Assembly (NCBI GenBank): GCA_045804965.1
Contig: JBJMMD010000016.1
Location: 186,001-250,000, forward strand
DNA: 64,000 bases
Reading direction: 5' to 3'
DNA from: CAVTUU01 sp045804965
GTDB taxonomy: Bacteria; Chloroflexota; Chloroflexia; Thermomicrobiales; UBA6265
Below, piece after piece: positions 50,928-59,800 of this stretch. Positions within the stretch are counted from its first letter, which is position 1; each line of letters begins with the position of its first letter. The notes under the pieces are model-generated. The model made no database searches. It was not told the DNA's origin and worked only from the letters and a program-made list of their open reading frames with translations. The position numbers and the translations under genes are program-made.

Positions 50928-51491
50928 CTAGGACGAATGACCGAAGATGCGGCGAACGATTCCTCCAAGGATGAGCAGGACGAATCCCAACCCCGCGCCG
51001 AATCCGACCGCGGTTTGCGGAGTGAAGATTGTCCAGATCTCGCCGTCGACCGGACCGAGTTGCAACACCGTCTTCACAGTACCCTCAGCGTTCAACTTTC
51101 CCGCATTGATCACAACCGCGCGGGATTTTACGAGCCGCGCCTCGTTGGCTTGGATGAATCCCGCCGAGCTGTGATGCAAGACTGCGTTCTCGGCCCTGAC
51201 GGTGAGCGAACCTGAGTTGATGAGTTGCACGGAACGGGCGTGGAGCGATTTCACGTCCGAGTGCTCGATCGTCGCACGCTCGGCGGTTATCCTCTCGGCT
51301 CCGGAATGGTCCATCGTCACCGTGGTCGCGTCGACATTGCCAGCGTCGGCGTAGAGCACTTCTGAGCCAAGCAGCGGACTCTTCGTCGTGCCTGCCTTTT
51401 CGACAGTCGTGGCGACTGCGGGCCTGGGCGACGCGCCGTTTGTTCTCGTGGATGTCTCGGCATCAGCTCCGGCGCCGGACGATTCGGTCAT
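50928..51491 (-). CDS. Repeat-rich, probably beta-helical protein with C-terminal membrane anchor
   Basis: 187 aa from ATG 51491 with GAGAGG upstream. A Ser/Thr/Ala-rich disordered start (about 1-38) leads into about 100 residues of short repeats with a period near 16-18 residues: VDATTVTMDHSGAERITA, ERATIEHSDVKSLHARSV, QLINSGSLTVRAENAV, LHHSSAGFIQANEAR, LVKSRAVVINAGKLNA. The rhythm of alternating Val/Ile/Ala with Ser/Asn/His turns suggests a right-handed beta-helix or bactofilin-like stack. The end is one transmembrane helix (VGFGAGLGFVLLILGGIVRRIFG) with a basic cytoplasmic tail. No signal peptide is seen, so the stack would be cytoplasmic unless the helix is inverted. I cannot name the family. 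Confidence 0.75.
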   Translation of the reverse strand: MTESSGAGADAETSTRTNGASPRPAVATTVEKAGTTKSPLLGSEVLYADAGNVDATTVTMDHSGAERITAERATIEHSDVKSLHARSVQLINSGSLTVRAENAVLHHSSAGFIQANEARLVKSRAVVINAGKLNAEGTVKTVLQLGPVDGEIWTIFTPQTAVGFGAGLGFVLLILGGIVRRIFGHSS

Positions 51492-51841
51492 CTTGGTTCC
51501 TCTCCGCCAAAGTCAGCGTCACCGAAAGGTGAGATTCAATGACAGGCGAGTGTACCAGAGCGATGCTTACTCGATTCACGACCGCCAATCCGGAAGACCC
51601 TCGGTTGAAATTGGCCCTTCCCAGCTGACACGAGAAACCGTCTCCGAAGCTGGGCATGACGGGTCGGTATCGCGCACCTCGTGCTCCCTCCCGGAGGGAC
51701 TTCGTGGAGTCAGCGAGGTAGGGTCAATTTCAACCCGGCGTCGCGCCGAGGGCGCGTGAGGCGCAACTTCGCGCGGTCCTCGCTCGATATACTGCGTGCA
51801 GAGGAATCGACGCTCGTAACCGGTTAGCGAAGGCAGCGCGC
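51492..51841. other. Divergent intergenic region
   Basis: About 350 bp between the beta-repeat gene (minus) and the deoxyribosyltransferase-like gene (plus). A TATACT word near 51788 could be a plus-strand -10 but has no matching -35. Otherwise I see nothing in it. Confidence 0.4.
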
Positions 51842-52330
51842 ATGCGCCTGTATCTCGGCGGACCGATGTTTACCGCCGCGGAGGTATCGCACAACCTCCG
51901 CTTGGCAGGCGTGCTTCGCGTGCATGGCTTCGAGGTCTATTGCCCGAACGAAAGCGAGCCGATCAACGACAAGACCCGCACCGATATTACCGGCAAACTT
52001 ATTTACGAGTTCGACATTGCCGCGCTGGAAGCATCGAATGTCATGATCTGTCAGGTGAGCGAAGACTCCGGCACGAATTGGGAAGCCGGCTATATGGATT
52101 GCATGTCGAAGCGTGTCGATCCGGCGACCTACTACGGCGTGATTGGTCTCGCAACTGACATTCGGCTGCGAACGCCGCCCAACCCGAACATGGCAGGCGT
52201 CGACAACCAGACCGGGTATGTCAACCAGCTCGTCGTCGGCGGGCTGCAACTATCGCTTGGAATTTATCTCGACGAATCGGCGATGATCGAGCGGTTGATC
52301 GAAGTACGACGTGCTCGCGAGGGCCTGTAA
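51842..52330 (+). CDS. Nucleoside 2-deoxyribosyltransferase-like protein
   Basis: 162 aa from ATG 51842, with GAAGG 8 nt upstream. The fold matches the nucleoside 2-deoxyribosyltransferase superfamily: MRLYLGGPMFTAAEVSHNLRLAGVLRVHG (split), VYCPNESEP, FDIAALEASNVMICQVS and the catalytic region SGTNWEAGYMDCMSKR, where the Glu in the SGTXXEXG pattern is the nucleophile. In characterised members it swaps bases between deoxyribosides; others cleave modified nucleotides (DNPH1-like). The substrate here is unknown. Some members work with phage or defence loci, but no such genes are adjacent. Confidence 0.88.
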   Translation: MRLYLGGPMFTAAEVSHNLRLAGVLRVHGFEVYCPNESEPINDKTRTDITGKLIYEFDIAALEASNVMICQVSEDSGTNWEAGYMDCMSKRVDPATYYGVIGLATDIRLRTPPNPNMAGVDNQTGYVNQLVVGGLQLSLGIYLDESAMIERLIEVRRAREGL

Positions 52331-52374
52331 CCTTGCCTTGCAGATATGAGGCGATCGTTGTGCCCACAACCACG

Positions 52375-52710
52375 TCAGGGTGACTCTTCTGATGGCTCGG
52401 CCATCAGATCACGGGCGCGGTTGCTCATCTCGGTCGCTTGCTCGAGGTCGAGCGTGGACAGTCCCAGTCCGTCGGCCAGAGCCATCCCGCGCTCGGGTTC
52501 GACACGCTGGGAGGCATTCGCCATGCCCAACCAGCGCACCTCCCAGCAGCCGATGTTGATCAAGAGAAGATCGAGCGCCGCATGGGCTTGATCAGGATGC
52601 TCTTGCAACAGCTCCCGTCCTTGAAGGGTTGCGCGCTGCAAGTCCTCGAGGGCGAGGTCGAGCATCGTCGCATGGTCGGTCGGCGCCGGCTCTCGTTTCC
52701 GCGGTGGCAC
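52375..52710 (-). CDS. Small hypothetical protein
   Basis: 111 aa from GTG 52710, preceded by AAGGAGG at 5-nt spacing, a strong site that supports translation. It is helical and acidic: TMLDLALEDLQRATLQGRELL, AHAALDLLLINIGCWEVRWLG, LSTLDLEQATEMSNRARDLM. No membrane segment. No family recognised. A longer frame on the opposite strand across the same DNA is judged a shadow. Confidence 0.6.
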   Translation of the reverse strand: MPPRKREPAPTDHATMLDLALEDLQRATLQGRELLQEHPDQAHAALDLLLINIGCWEVRWLGMANASQRVEPERGMALADGLGLSTLDLEQATEMSNRARDLMAEPSEESP

Positions 52711-53144
52711 GGGGTCCTCCTTGCGCGGTCACGTGTGATTCCGAACCAGGCCGGACCTTTCCGCCGCGCCAAAACGGCAGGCGCCAAGCCCTGGATGATT
52801 GAGGTCGCTGACCGAAGAGACTCGGCCGTCAATCCGTCGACCGCTGGCGAGCGGCGTTCCCTTCCCGGTGACCGCCCGCACCACTACGCCGAGCTCGATC
52901 GTTGCGAGTTCAACCGCACGCGCCCCAGGCACGCTTGGTACCGAAGTCCCACTGCCAGTGTGCCTGTCTCTGATGCCTTCAGCAATGGCTATCTCGGGCT
53001 AGTCTAGGCGGACGGCCAAAAGATGCACGATCCATGCCAGGCACGATCGATCGCACCACGGGCATTGTACGCAGGCAGTTCGGGCTTCGCGAGAAGCCAC
53101 CCAACTCGTTCCGCCCAGGCTTTCCGGTCAGTTGCCATGCTCGC
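52711..53144. other. Gene-free stretch before pgi end
   Basis: About 430 bp with no supported gene. It separates the 52375-52710 gene from the pgi stop, both on the minus strand. Several short frames lack ribosome sites. I see no clear hairpin terminator for pgi. Confidence 0.4.
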
Positions 53145-54803
53145 CTACTGTTCGCTCATTCGGCCTCGTGCCAGATAGCGTTCGATCAAAGCATGGGTTG
53201 AGCTATCGTGTTTCGTGCCCGAAGGTTTTCCGCTCTCGAGTTCGGGCGCGATTCGCATGGCGAGTGCTTTGCCGAGCTCGACGCCCCATTGATCGAATGA
53301 ATTAATGTTCCAGACCACCCCTTGTACAAAGATCTTGTGCTCATAGAGCGCGATCAGGCGGCCGAGCGAATCCGGCGTGAGCCGGTCGAGCAACAACGTG
53401 TTCGTGGGGCGGTTGCCGGGAAAGACCCGATGACGAACCTGAAACTCGGGCGTTCCCTCTGCTCGCACCTCTGCTTCGGTCTTTCCAAACGCGAGTGCCT
53501 CCGTCTGCGCGAAAAGATTCGCGACCAGCAGGTCGTGGTGATTGCCGAGAGGGTTCAGCGTCTGACAGAAACCGATGAAATCACACGGAATCAGCTTCGT
53601 GCCCTGATGAATCAATTGATAGAACGCGTGCTGTCCATTGGTGCCCGGCTGGCCCCAGAGGATAGGACCGGTCTGATAAGTGACCGTCCCGCCCGCTAAA
53701 TCGGTCTGCTTGCCGTTGCTCTCCATGTCGAGTTGCTGGAGATATGAAGGAAATCGGCCGAGGTAGTGATCGTAGGGAAGAATCGCGATCGTCTCTGCGC
53801 CAAAGAAATTGTTGTACCAAACGCCGATCAGCCCGAGAAGTACGGGCAGGTTTCGGTCGAACGACGCGGTCCGGAAATGCTCGTCCACCGCATAGAACCC
53901 GGCGAGCAGTTCGCGGAAACGCTCGGGTCCGATGGCGACCATGAGTGAAAGCCCGATTGCGGAATCGACGGAATAGCGACCGCCCACCCAGTCCCAGAAT
54001 TCGAACATGTTCGCCGGGTCGATGCCAAACTTCGCGACCTCGGCGGTGTTGGTCGAGACCGCGACGAAATGTCGCGCGACGGCCGCGTCATCGCCCAATC
54101 CCCGCACGAGCCATGCGCGGGCTGAGCGAGCATTGGTCATCGTTTCCAGCGTGGTGAATGTCTTCGACGATATGATGAAAAGGGTTTCGGCGGGATCGAG
54201 ATCTCGTGTTGCCTCGACGAAGTCCGTGCCGTCGATATTGGACACGAACCGGCACTCTATGCCGCGGTCACTATAAAAGCGCATTGCTTCATAGGCCATC
54301 GCCGGTCCGAGATCGGATCCGCCAATGCCGATGTTGACGACCCTCGTGATCCGCTTGCCGGTGTAGCCGCTCCATGCGCCCGATCGAACACGCTCGCTGA
54401 AGTCGGCCATCTTGTCGAGCACCGAGTGGACCTTCGGCACGACGTTTTCGCCGTCGACGAGAATGGTCGCATCTCTTGGCGCGCGCAGCGCGGTATGCAA
54501 CACCGCGCGTTGCTCGGTCACGTTGACCTTGTCTCCCCTGAACATCGCATCAATGTGTCCGCGCAGGTCGGACGCCTCGGCGAGCGCAATGAGCAGCCGT
54601 ACCGTTTCTTCGGTCAGTCGGTTTTTGGAGTAATCGAGGTAGACGCCCGCCGCGTCGAGCGCGAAGCGCGTGCCCCGTGCCGAATCCTCGGCAAACAGCT
54701 GTCGCAAATGCAGACTGCGGATTTGTTCGTAATGCGCTTCGAGTGCTTTCCATTCCGGGCGGTCAGTTGTCACTTGTCCCGCGCCCATCGTGGTCCCTTT
54801 CAT
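53145..54803 (-). CDS. pgi: Glucose-6-phosphate isomerase
   Basis: 552 aa from ATG 54803, whose ATGA overlaps the glgX stop; ATG 54788 is also possible and has AAAGGG 6 nt upstream. Signature 1 VVNIGIGGSDLGPAMAYEAM, then DLAGGTVTYQTGPILWGQPGTNGQHAFYQLIHQG (split) and the catalytic His/Lys region VWNINSFDQWGVELGKALA identify the classic bacterial Pgi. It interconverts glucose-6-phosphate and fructose-6-phosphate in the cytoplasm. Translational coupling to glgX links glycogen breakdown to glycolysis. Confidence 0.96.
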   Translation of the reverse strand: MKGTTMGAGQVTTDRPEWKALEAHYEQIRSLHLRQLFAEDSARGTRFALDAAGVYLDYSKNRLTEETVRLLIALAEASDLRGHIDAMFRGDKVNVTEQRAVLHTALRAPRDATILVDGENVVPKVHSVLDKMADFSERVRSGAWSGYTGKRITRVVNIGIGGSDLGPAMAYEAMRFYSDRGIECRFVSNIDGTDFVEATRDLDPAETLFIISSKTFTTLETMTNARSARAWLVRGLGDDAAVARHFVAVSTNTAEVAKFGIDPANMFEFWDWVGGRYSVDSAIGLSLMVAIGPERFRELLAGFYAVDEHFRTASFDRNLPVLLGLIGVWYNNFFGAETIAILPYDHYLGRFPSYLQQLDMESNGKQTDLAGGTVTYQTGPILWGQPGTNGQHAFYQLIHQGTKLIPCDFIGFCQTLNPLGNHHDLLVANLFAQTEALAFGKTEAEVRAEGTPEFQVRHRVFPGNRPTNTLLLDRLTPDSLGRLIALYEHKIFVQGVVWNINSFDQWGVELGKALAMRIAPELESGKPSGTKHDSSTHALIERYLARGRMSEQ

Positions 54804-56947
54804 GGATGAACCGGCGGCTCGCTAACCCGACGCAACAGCATCGCTGAGCGGCCGGCAAGCGTCATCGAGTCTCCGGTTTTGACCGATCCATCGCTCACCG
54901 GAACTTCCGATCTTGTGGTGTCGATCGTGATTACCCACGTATCCGGCCCAGCCGAACTGGGAACGATGAACGAGATTGCGTTCGCGGAGCCATTGAGCAT
55001 GATTAAGAAGTCATCGTCCCACACGCGCTGACCTTGCTCATCCAGCTCTTCGAGTGCGGATCCACCTAATCGAATGGTAATCGCGCGTACCCAACTCACG
55101 TCCCAGTCATCATCGGTCATCGGTCGACCATCGATATCGAACCAAGCGATATCCTCGACTTCCGAACCGCGAATCTTTCGCCCTTGAAAGAAGCGAGGAC
55201 GACGTAAGCTCGGGTGCCGCTTGCGCAGCTCGATCATTCCCTTCGTAAACTCGAAGAACGCGAGCCTGCGATTGTCGAGCGACCAATGAGTCCAGCTCAG
55301 CTCATTGTCTTGACAATAAGCGTTGTTGTTTCCGCGCTGAGTGCGGCTCAGCTCGTCGCCCCCGCAAAGCATCGGCACGCCCTGAGACACAAAGAGTGTG
55401 AACATCAGATTCCGCTTCGTTTGTTCGCGCAGGGCGATGGTGGCCGGATCGTCCGTTGGACCTTCGACGCCGTGATTCCACGAACGATTGTCCTCGCTGC
55501 CGTCACGGTTCTCTTCCCCGTTTGCCTCGTTGTGCTTCTCGTCGTAGCTCACCAAATCCTGAAGCGTGAATCCGTCATGGGCAACGATGAAATTGATACT
55601 CGCGGACGGCCGCCGGCTGTCGTCTTCGTATAGATCGCTGCTGCCGGTCAAGCGGTAGGCGAGCTCCGAGACGTGTTCATCTCCACCTCGCCAGAACGTG
55701 CGCACCGTGTCGCGATACTTCCCGTTCCACTCGCTCCACAGCGCTGGGAACCGGCCTACTTGGTACCCGCCGTCGCCGATATCCCAGGGCTCGGCGATGA
55801 GCTTGACGCGCGAAATGACCGGGTCCTGCTGGATCACATCGAAAAACGATGAAAGGCGATCGACGTCATGCAGCTCGCGCGCTAGCGCTGCGGCGAGATC
55901 GAAGCGAAACCCGTCGACATGCATTTCCTCGATCCAATAGCGCAGGCTGTCCATGATGAGCTGCAACGCTTGGGGTGACCGGGCGTTGAATGTGTTGCCT
56001 GTGCCGGTGTAATCCATGTAAAACCGCTCGTCGCCTTGGACCAAACGGTAATAGGCTGAGTTGTCGATGCCACGGAACGACAGCGTCGGCCCGAGATGAT
56101 TACCTTCGGCTGTGTGGTTGTACACCACGTCAAGGATCACCTCGATTCCTGCCGCGTGCAGCGATTTCACCATCTGCTTGAACTCTGCGACTTGGCAGCC
56201 GGGATCCATCGCCTTGGCATAATCCGCTTCCGGGGAAAAGAAATTGAGCGTGTTATAGCCCCAATAATTTGTGAGACCTCGATCGCACAGCAGCTTGTCG
56301 TCGAGATGCGCGTGAATCGGCAGCAGCTCGACGGCGGTGATGCCGAGCTCGGTCAAGTAGTTAATCGCGACCTCGGACCCAAGTGCGGTATACGTGCCGC
56401 GGTCTTCGGGTGGGATGGTTGGGTTGAGCGCGCTGAATCCTTTGACGTGCAGTTCGTAGATGACCGAGCGGTGAAGGGGTCTGCGCGGCATCGAATCCTC
56501 GCCCCAATCAAACTCAGGATCGATGACGACAGCCTTCGGAATCCCTGCCGCGTCGTCTCGTTCGTCTTGGACCAGGTCCTGTTCTGGAGCGTTGAACGGA
56601 TAGCCAAAAACCGGTGCGCTCCAGTCAACCCGTCCCTTAAGTGCCTTCGCGTAGGGATCGATCAAGAGTTTGTTCGCATTGAAGCGGTGGCCCTCTTCGG
56701 GCGCAAACGGCCCATCGACGCGATAACCGTAGCGCTGTCCGGGACCGATCGTGGGAAGATATGCGTGCCAGACGTATCCGGGACTCTGATCAAGTGAGAC
56801 GCGCTCTTCATTGCCATCGGCGGCAATCAAGCACAACTCGACACCTGTCGCATGTTCGCTAAATAAAGCGAAATTGGTTCCTTTGCCGTCCCATGTCGCA
56901 CCGAGTGGGAATGGTTCGCCGGGAAGCACAACACGTCGATCTAACAA
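54800..56947 (-). CDS. glgX: Glycogen debranching enzyme GlgX
   Basis: 715 aa from TTG 56947, with TTGGAGG upstream. N-terminal CBM48-like domain (PFPLGATWDGKGTNFALFSEHA), then the GH13 isoamylase-type barrel: GITAVELLPIH, EVILDVVYNHTAEGN, GFRFDLAAALARE (catalytic Asp), KLIAEPWDIGDGGYQVGRFP (catalytic Glu) and NFIVAHDGFTLQDLVSYD with the transition-state Asp. The C-terminal beta domain ends the protein. It removes the alpha-1,6 branch stubs left by glycogen phosphorylase. It is upstream of pgi in the same transcript. Confidence 0.96.
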   Translation of the reverse strand: MLDRRVVLPGEPFPLGATWDGKGTNFALFSEHATGVELCLIAADGNEERVSLDQSPGYVWHAYLPTIGPGQRYGYRVDGPFAPEEGHRFNANKLLIDPYAKALKGRVDWSAPVFGYPFNAPEQDLVQDERDDAAGIPKAVVIDPEFDWGEDSMPRRPLHRSVIYELHVKGFSALNPTIPPEDRGTYTALGSEVAINYLTELGITAVELLPIHAHLDDKLLCDRGLTNYWGYNTLNFFSPEADYAKAMDPGCQVAEFKQMVKSLHAAGIEVILDVVYNHTAEGNHLGPTLSFRGIDNSAYYRLVQGDERFYMDYTGTGNTFNARSPQALQLIMDSLRYWIEEMHVDGFRFDLAAALARELHDVDRLSSFFDVIQQDPVISRVKLIAEPWDIGDGGYQVGRFPALWSEWNGKYRDTVRTFWRGGDEHVSELAYRLTGSSDLYEDDSRRPSASINFIVAHDGFTLQDLVSYDEKHNEANGEENRDGSEDNRSWNHGVEGPTDDPATIALREQTKRNLMFTLFVSQGVPMLCGGDELSRTQRGNNNAYCQDNELSWTHWSLDNRRLAFFEFTKGMIELRKRHPSLRRPRFFQGRKIRGSEVEDIAWFDIDGRPMTDDDWDVSWVRAITIRLGGSALEELDEQGQRVWDDDFLIMLNGSANAISFIVPSSAGPDTWVITIDTTRSEVPVSDGSVKTGDSMTLAGRSAMLLRRVSEPPVHP

Positions 56948-57107
56948 CCGGGCCCTCCAACATTGTCAATTCATGTCGGCGGGTTACGCTCACCGACCAG
57001 GCCCCATCATAAGCGTGGGAGCCCCGCAACGTTTATGCCGGGATCAGTCATGTGCTCTATTCTTCGCCGGCACGGCGAACCGCGTCCCCCCAAAGGAGCG
57101 AAAACGA

Positions 57108-57746
57108 ATGATGGCAAAGCGAGCCTATAAGCGGCGAACGGTCGGCATTCTCGTGTTTGACGATGTCGAGGTGCTCGACTTTTGCGGGCCCCTTGAAGTT
57201 TTCGCGTCCGCTCGCAAGCCGGGACGGGAAGATCGCGACCAACGAGACCTGTTCGACGTGTGTGTCATCGCTCAAGACGATCGCGCCATTCGCTGCCACG
57301 GCAACCTACTCCTCCACCCTCATTTCACCATCGCCAACCATCCCCCGCTCGATATCCTGCTCATTCCCGGCGGTCAGGGCACGCGCCGGGAGCGCGAAAA
57401 CCAGGTAGTTTTAGACTGGATCGCCCGCCAAAACCCGAGCACCGAGGTGACGACCAGCGTTTGCACGGGCGCGTTCCTGCTTGCCGCTCTTGGTCTGCTC
57501 GACGGCCTGCGGGCGACCACGCATTGGGCGAGCATCGACTGGATGCGCGAACAGCATCCCGGGGTCGAGATGCGCGAGAACGTTCGGTTTGTGGACGAAG
57601 GGCGAATCGTGACGTCGGCCGGCGTCTCGGCCGGCATCGACATGGCGCTCCACCTCATAGAACGCCTGCATGGGCACGACATCGCCGTCGATACCGCTCG
57701 CGGGATGGAGTACGACTGGCAGAAACAGTCGGCAGCAGATACTTAG
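57108..57746 (+). CDS. DJ-1/PfpI family protein (isonitrile-hydratase/GATase1-like)
   Basis: 212 aa from ATG 57108 with AAGGAG 9 nt upstream; a second ATG follows at 57111, and the frame is open from 56811 in the glgX promoter region. Core: TVGILVFDDVEVLDFCGPLEVFASA, DILLIPGGQGTRRERE and the nucleophile elbow TTSVCTGAFLLAALGLLDG, then TTHWASIDWMREQHPG. This is the InhA/ThiJ-type subgroup; its members include isonitrile hydratase and the sensory half of some AraC regulators, but no HTH follows here. Function unknown. Its stop overlaps the homoserine dehydrogenase stop (TTAG). Confidence 0.92.
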   Translation: MMAKRAYKRRTVGILVFDDVEVLDFCGPLEVFASARKPGREDRDQRDLFDVCVIAQDDRAIRCHGNLLLHPHFTIANHPPLDILLIPGGQGTRRERENQVVLDWIARQNPSTEVTTSVCTGAFLLAALGLLDGLRATTHWASIDWMREQHPGVEMRENVRFVDEGRIVTSAGVSAGIDMALHLIERLHGHDIAVDTARGMEYDWQKQSAADT

Positions 57747-58852
57747 AGGCACAGAAGGCGGTTCGCGAGACTCAGCATGTCGCCGGTCATGCCGGCGGCG
57801 GTCACCGCCGCACCCGCACCCGGACCAGTTACGGTTAGCGGGTAGCGGTCATACCGCTTCGTCCGAATCGAAACGATATTTTCGGGTCCTTGTAAGGCGC
57901 CGAGAACCGTCGAGGTCTTGATCGATTGCAGACCTACCCGGATCGATCCGGCAACTTCCACCTTCGCGATGTATTTCAGGGTCTCGCCCACCGCTCGCGA
58001 AGCCTCCGCCCGGTCCGCGATCTCTTGGTCCGCCTCGTTCACCCGAAGCAGGAACTCGTCCAGACTCACGTGCTGGAGGTGCGCGGGAACGAGATTTTCT
58101 ACGTTGATATCGTCCAAATCGATGGTCCGGCCGAGGGTTCGGGCCAGAATCAGCGCCTTGCGCGCAACATCGAGCCCACTCAGATCGTCGCGCGGGTCGG
58201 GCTCGGTGTAGCCGCTTGCCTTGGCATCCCGAACAGCGACCGAGAACGATTTGCCGGCCGCGACATCGGAAAAGATCGCGCCGAAGGTTCCCGATACCGT
58301 CCCCATGATCTCGACGATGTCATCACCCGTATCGAGCAGATTGCGGATTGTCGAGATGACCGGCAATCCAGCGCCGCACGTCGCCTCATACCGCAATCGG
58401 CCTTGCGGTCCAGTTTCGCCCCATAGCGCCTCGCCACGGTCGTCGACCGCCGGCAAAGCCATCGGCGCCTTATTCGACAGCGCGACACCGCCGCCAAGGT
58501 CAAGGGTACGCGCGTCGAGCGTGGCGCTGTCATCGCCCGCGGCCGCGTCCATCACAATCAACGGACCGTGCGCAGCCAAGGGCTCGATTGCCGCGTGCGC
58601 AGCGACGAGCGACCGCCCTTTCGCACTCAACCCCTCACCGTTCCTCTTTCCCTTAACGATTGTCAGCAACTCATCATCAGGAATACCGTCTGGATCATCA
58701 ACCACATACGCACCGTCGCGACCCGCAACTCCGCTCACGACGACGTGCATTCCAAGAACGCGTGCCCAGAGCGATCGATGTTGAACGATCTGCTCGAGGA
58801 CCGCTCCCCCGACCGTGCCTGTCCCAATCTGAAACACCTGAACGCGCTTCAC
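57743..58852 (-). CDS. Homoserine dehydrogenase
   Basis: 369 aa from GTG 58852 with TTGGAG 5 nt upstream. N-terminal Rossmann fold VFQIGTGTVGGAVLEQI, NAD(P) region VVVSGVAGRDG, then the catalytic and substrate segments ALSNKAPMALP, YEATCGAGLPVISTIRNLL, MGTVSGTFGAIFSDV, and EPDPRDDLSGLDVARKALILARTLG. There is no C-terminal ACT domain, so it is not regulated through a fused ACT site. It reduces aspartate semialdehyde to homoserine for Thr/Met synthesis. No other thr or met gene is in view. Stop codon overlaps that of the convergent DJ-1 gene. Confidence 0.94.
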   Translation of the reverse strand: MKRVQVFQIGTGTVGGAVLEQIVQHRSLWARVLGMHVVVSGVAGRDGAYVVDDPDGIPDDELLTIVKGKRNGEGLSAKGRSLVAAHAAIEPLAAHGPLIVMDAAAGDDSATLDARTLDLGGGVALSNKAPMALPAVDDRGEALWGETGPQGRLRYEATCGAGLPVISTIRNLLDTGDDIVEIMGTVSGTFGAIFSDVAAGKSFSVAVRDAKASGYTEPDPRDDLSGLDVARKALILARTLGRTIDLDDINVENLVPAHLQHVSLDEFLLRVNEADQEIADRAEASRAVGETLKYIAKVEVAGSIRVGLQSIKTSTVLGALQGPENIVSIRTKRYDRYPLTVTGPGAGAAVTAAGMTGDMLSLANRLLCL

Positions 58853-58954
58853 CAATTCTCCAATCCCAAGCTATTAGAACTTGCTTTTCAGTTCGGCGAT
58901 TCGTGCGCTGGACCGGCTAGGTCGGCCATAACCGTCCGAGGAAGAAATCGCTTG

Positions 58955-58978
58955 AAAAACTTTCACGTTCAACGTGAA
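58955..58978 (-). terminator. Terminator of the toxin-antitoxin operon
   Basis: On the minus strand TTCACGTTGAACGTGAA (58978-58962) folds into a tight hairpin and is followed by AGTTTTT (58961-58955). It overlaps the last codons and stop of the PIN gene, so the operon ends very sharply. Confidence 0.75.
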
Positions 58979-59406
58979 TGACTTCTGTTTGCGGTGTCTA
59001 GGTGGCGAACAAATGCCTCGGCCGCGATAAATGCAATTCCCTCGCACTCGCCCAATATGAGCAGGTCTTTGTCCTGCGAAATGACGAATTGGGCATCTCC
59101 AACAGCAGCCATGGCGATGAACTTATCGTCCTCGGATTCTCGGGAACTTGCAGCGAAATCCTTTACATCGACCATTACCGCGGAAGCAATAAACTCGAGC
59201 ACTGCGCCGAGATCTCTCGTTGCGATACCACGATATTTGTTCGTTAGTTTTGGGCGGCGAAGTACTTTGAGGTACTCGGCGACGATAGAAGGAGAAACGA
59301 CAAATGAATAATTGTCCGCGTACTCGAAAATGACTTTACCTGACCATGAAAACGGATCTATTAATCCGCGAACAAGGATTACAGTGTCGAGAACGGCCTT
59401 CGTCAC
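58969..59406 (-). CDS. PIN-domain toxin (VapC-like)
   Basis: 145 aa. Acidic residues expected for a PIN ribonuclease are placed in order: Asp in MTKAVLDTVILVRGL, Glu in PSIVAEYLKVLRR, Asp in ESEDDKFIAMAAV and Asp in FVISQDKDLLIL. The ATG overlaps the antitoxin stop by 4 bp, the usual toxin-antitoxin order. Toxins of this type cleave RNA (tRNA or rRNA) when the antitoxin is lost. The region is clearly poorer in GC than its neighbours, a sign of recent transfer. Length is on the long side for VapC, near the COG1569-type group. Confidence 0.9.
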   Translation of the reverse strand: MTKAVLDTVILVRGLIDPFSWSGKVIFEYADNYSFVVSPSIVAEYLKVLRRPKLTNKYRGIATRDLGAVLEFIASAVMVDVKDFAASSRESEDDKFIAMAAVGDAQFVISQDKDLLILGECEGIAFIAAEAFVRHLDTANRSHSR

Positions 59407-59723
59407 CGATTCTTTCGCTTTTCAGCCCGTACCTCAGCAACCGCCGATTCGATGTCCGCGACGATTTCCTCTTGGCCAATGCCGCTTTCAAGAATTTCCT
59501 GCCTGACAGAAGCGAAGTACTCATAAAGTTCGCGTAGCCACGGCGAGCCAGGGCTCTCCCCGCTCACACAGACCGGAACGATGTGAAGTTCTCCGTTATC
59601 TAAGGTCATCCGGAGCAAACTTTCTTCACGAATGCCGAGCTCGTCGCGGAACTCGGCCGGAATGGTGATCTGTCCGCCGCACAGAGATCGAATTATTTTG
59701 CTCTTCGACGCTGATTCAGTCAT
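59403..59723 (-). CDS. AbrB/MazE-type antitoxin
   Basis: 106 aa from ATG 59723 (a TTG is in frame 4 codons upstream). The N-terminal SpoVT/AbrB swapped-hairpin DNA-binding domain reads KIIRSLCGGQITIPAEFRDELGIREESLLRMTLDNGELHIVPV (quoted in parts). A longer acidic C-terminal helix region (about 60-106, LRELYEYFASVRQEIL...EEIVADIESAVAEVRAEK) should wrap the toxin. It overlaps the PIN gene by 4 bp. The palindrome 37 bp upstream (59760-59780) is its likely operator. Confidence 0.9.
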   Translation of the reverse strand: MTESASKSKIIRSLCGGQITIPAEFRDELGIREESLLRMTLDNGELHIVPVCVSGESPGSPWLRELYEYFASVRQEILESGIGQEEIVADIESAVAEVRAEKRKNR

Positions 59724-59759
59724 TGTCCTGCCCAATCATTCAGCGCGATGGAAAATCCA

Positions 59760-59780
59760 GGAATACAATAACTGTATTCC
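59760..59780. promoter_or_regulatory. Palindromic operator for the toxin-antitoxin operon
   Basis: GGAATACA (59760-59767) and TGTATTCC (59773-59780) are perfect inverted arms around ATAAC. It lies 37 bp upstream of the antitoxin ATG and 20 bp past the nitrilase stop. This is the place and symmetry of an AbrB-type autoregulation site. Confidence 0.65.
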
Positions 59781-59800
59781 ACAGGTTGCTCGGGTTGCGA

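Noticed and set aside
52438..53007. 189-codon plus-strand ORF
   Set aside because: It overlaps the minus-strand gene at 52375-52710, which has a strong ribosome site; the plus frame has none.
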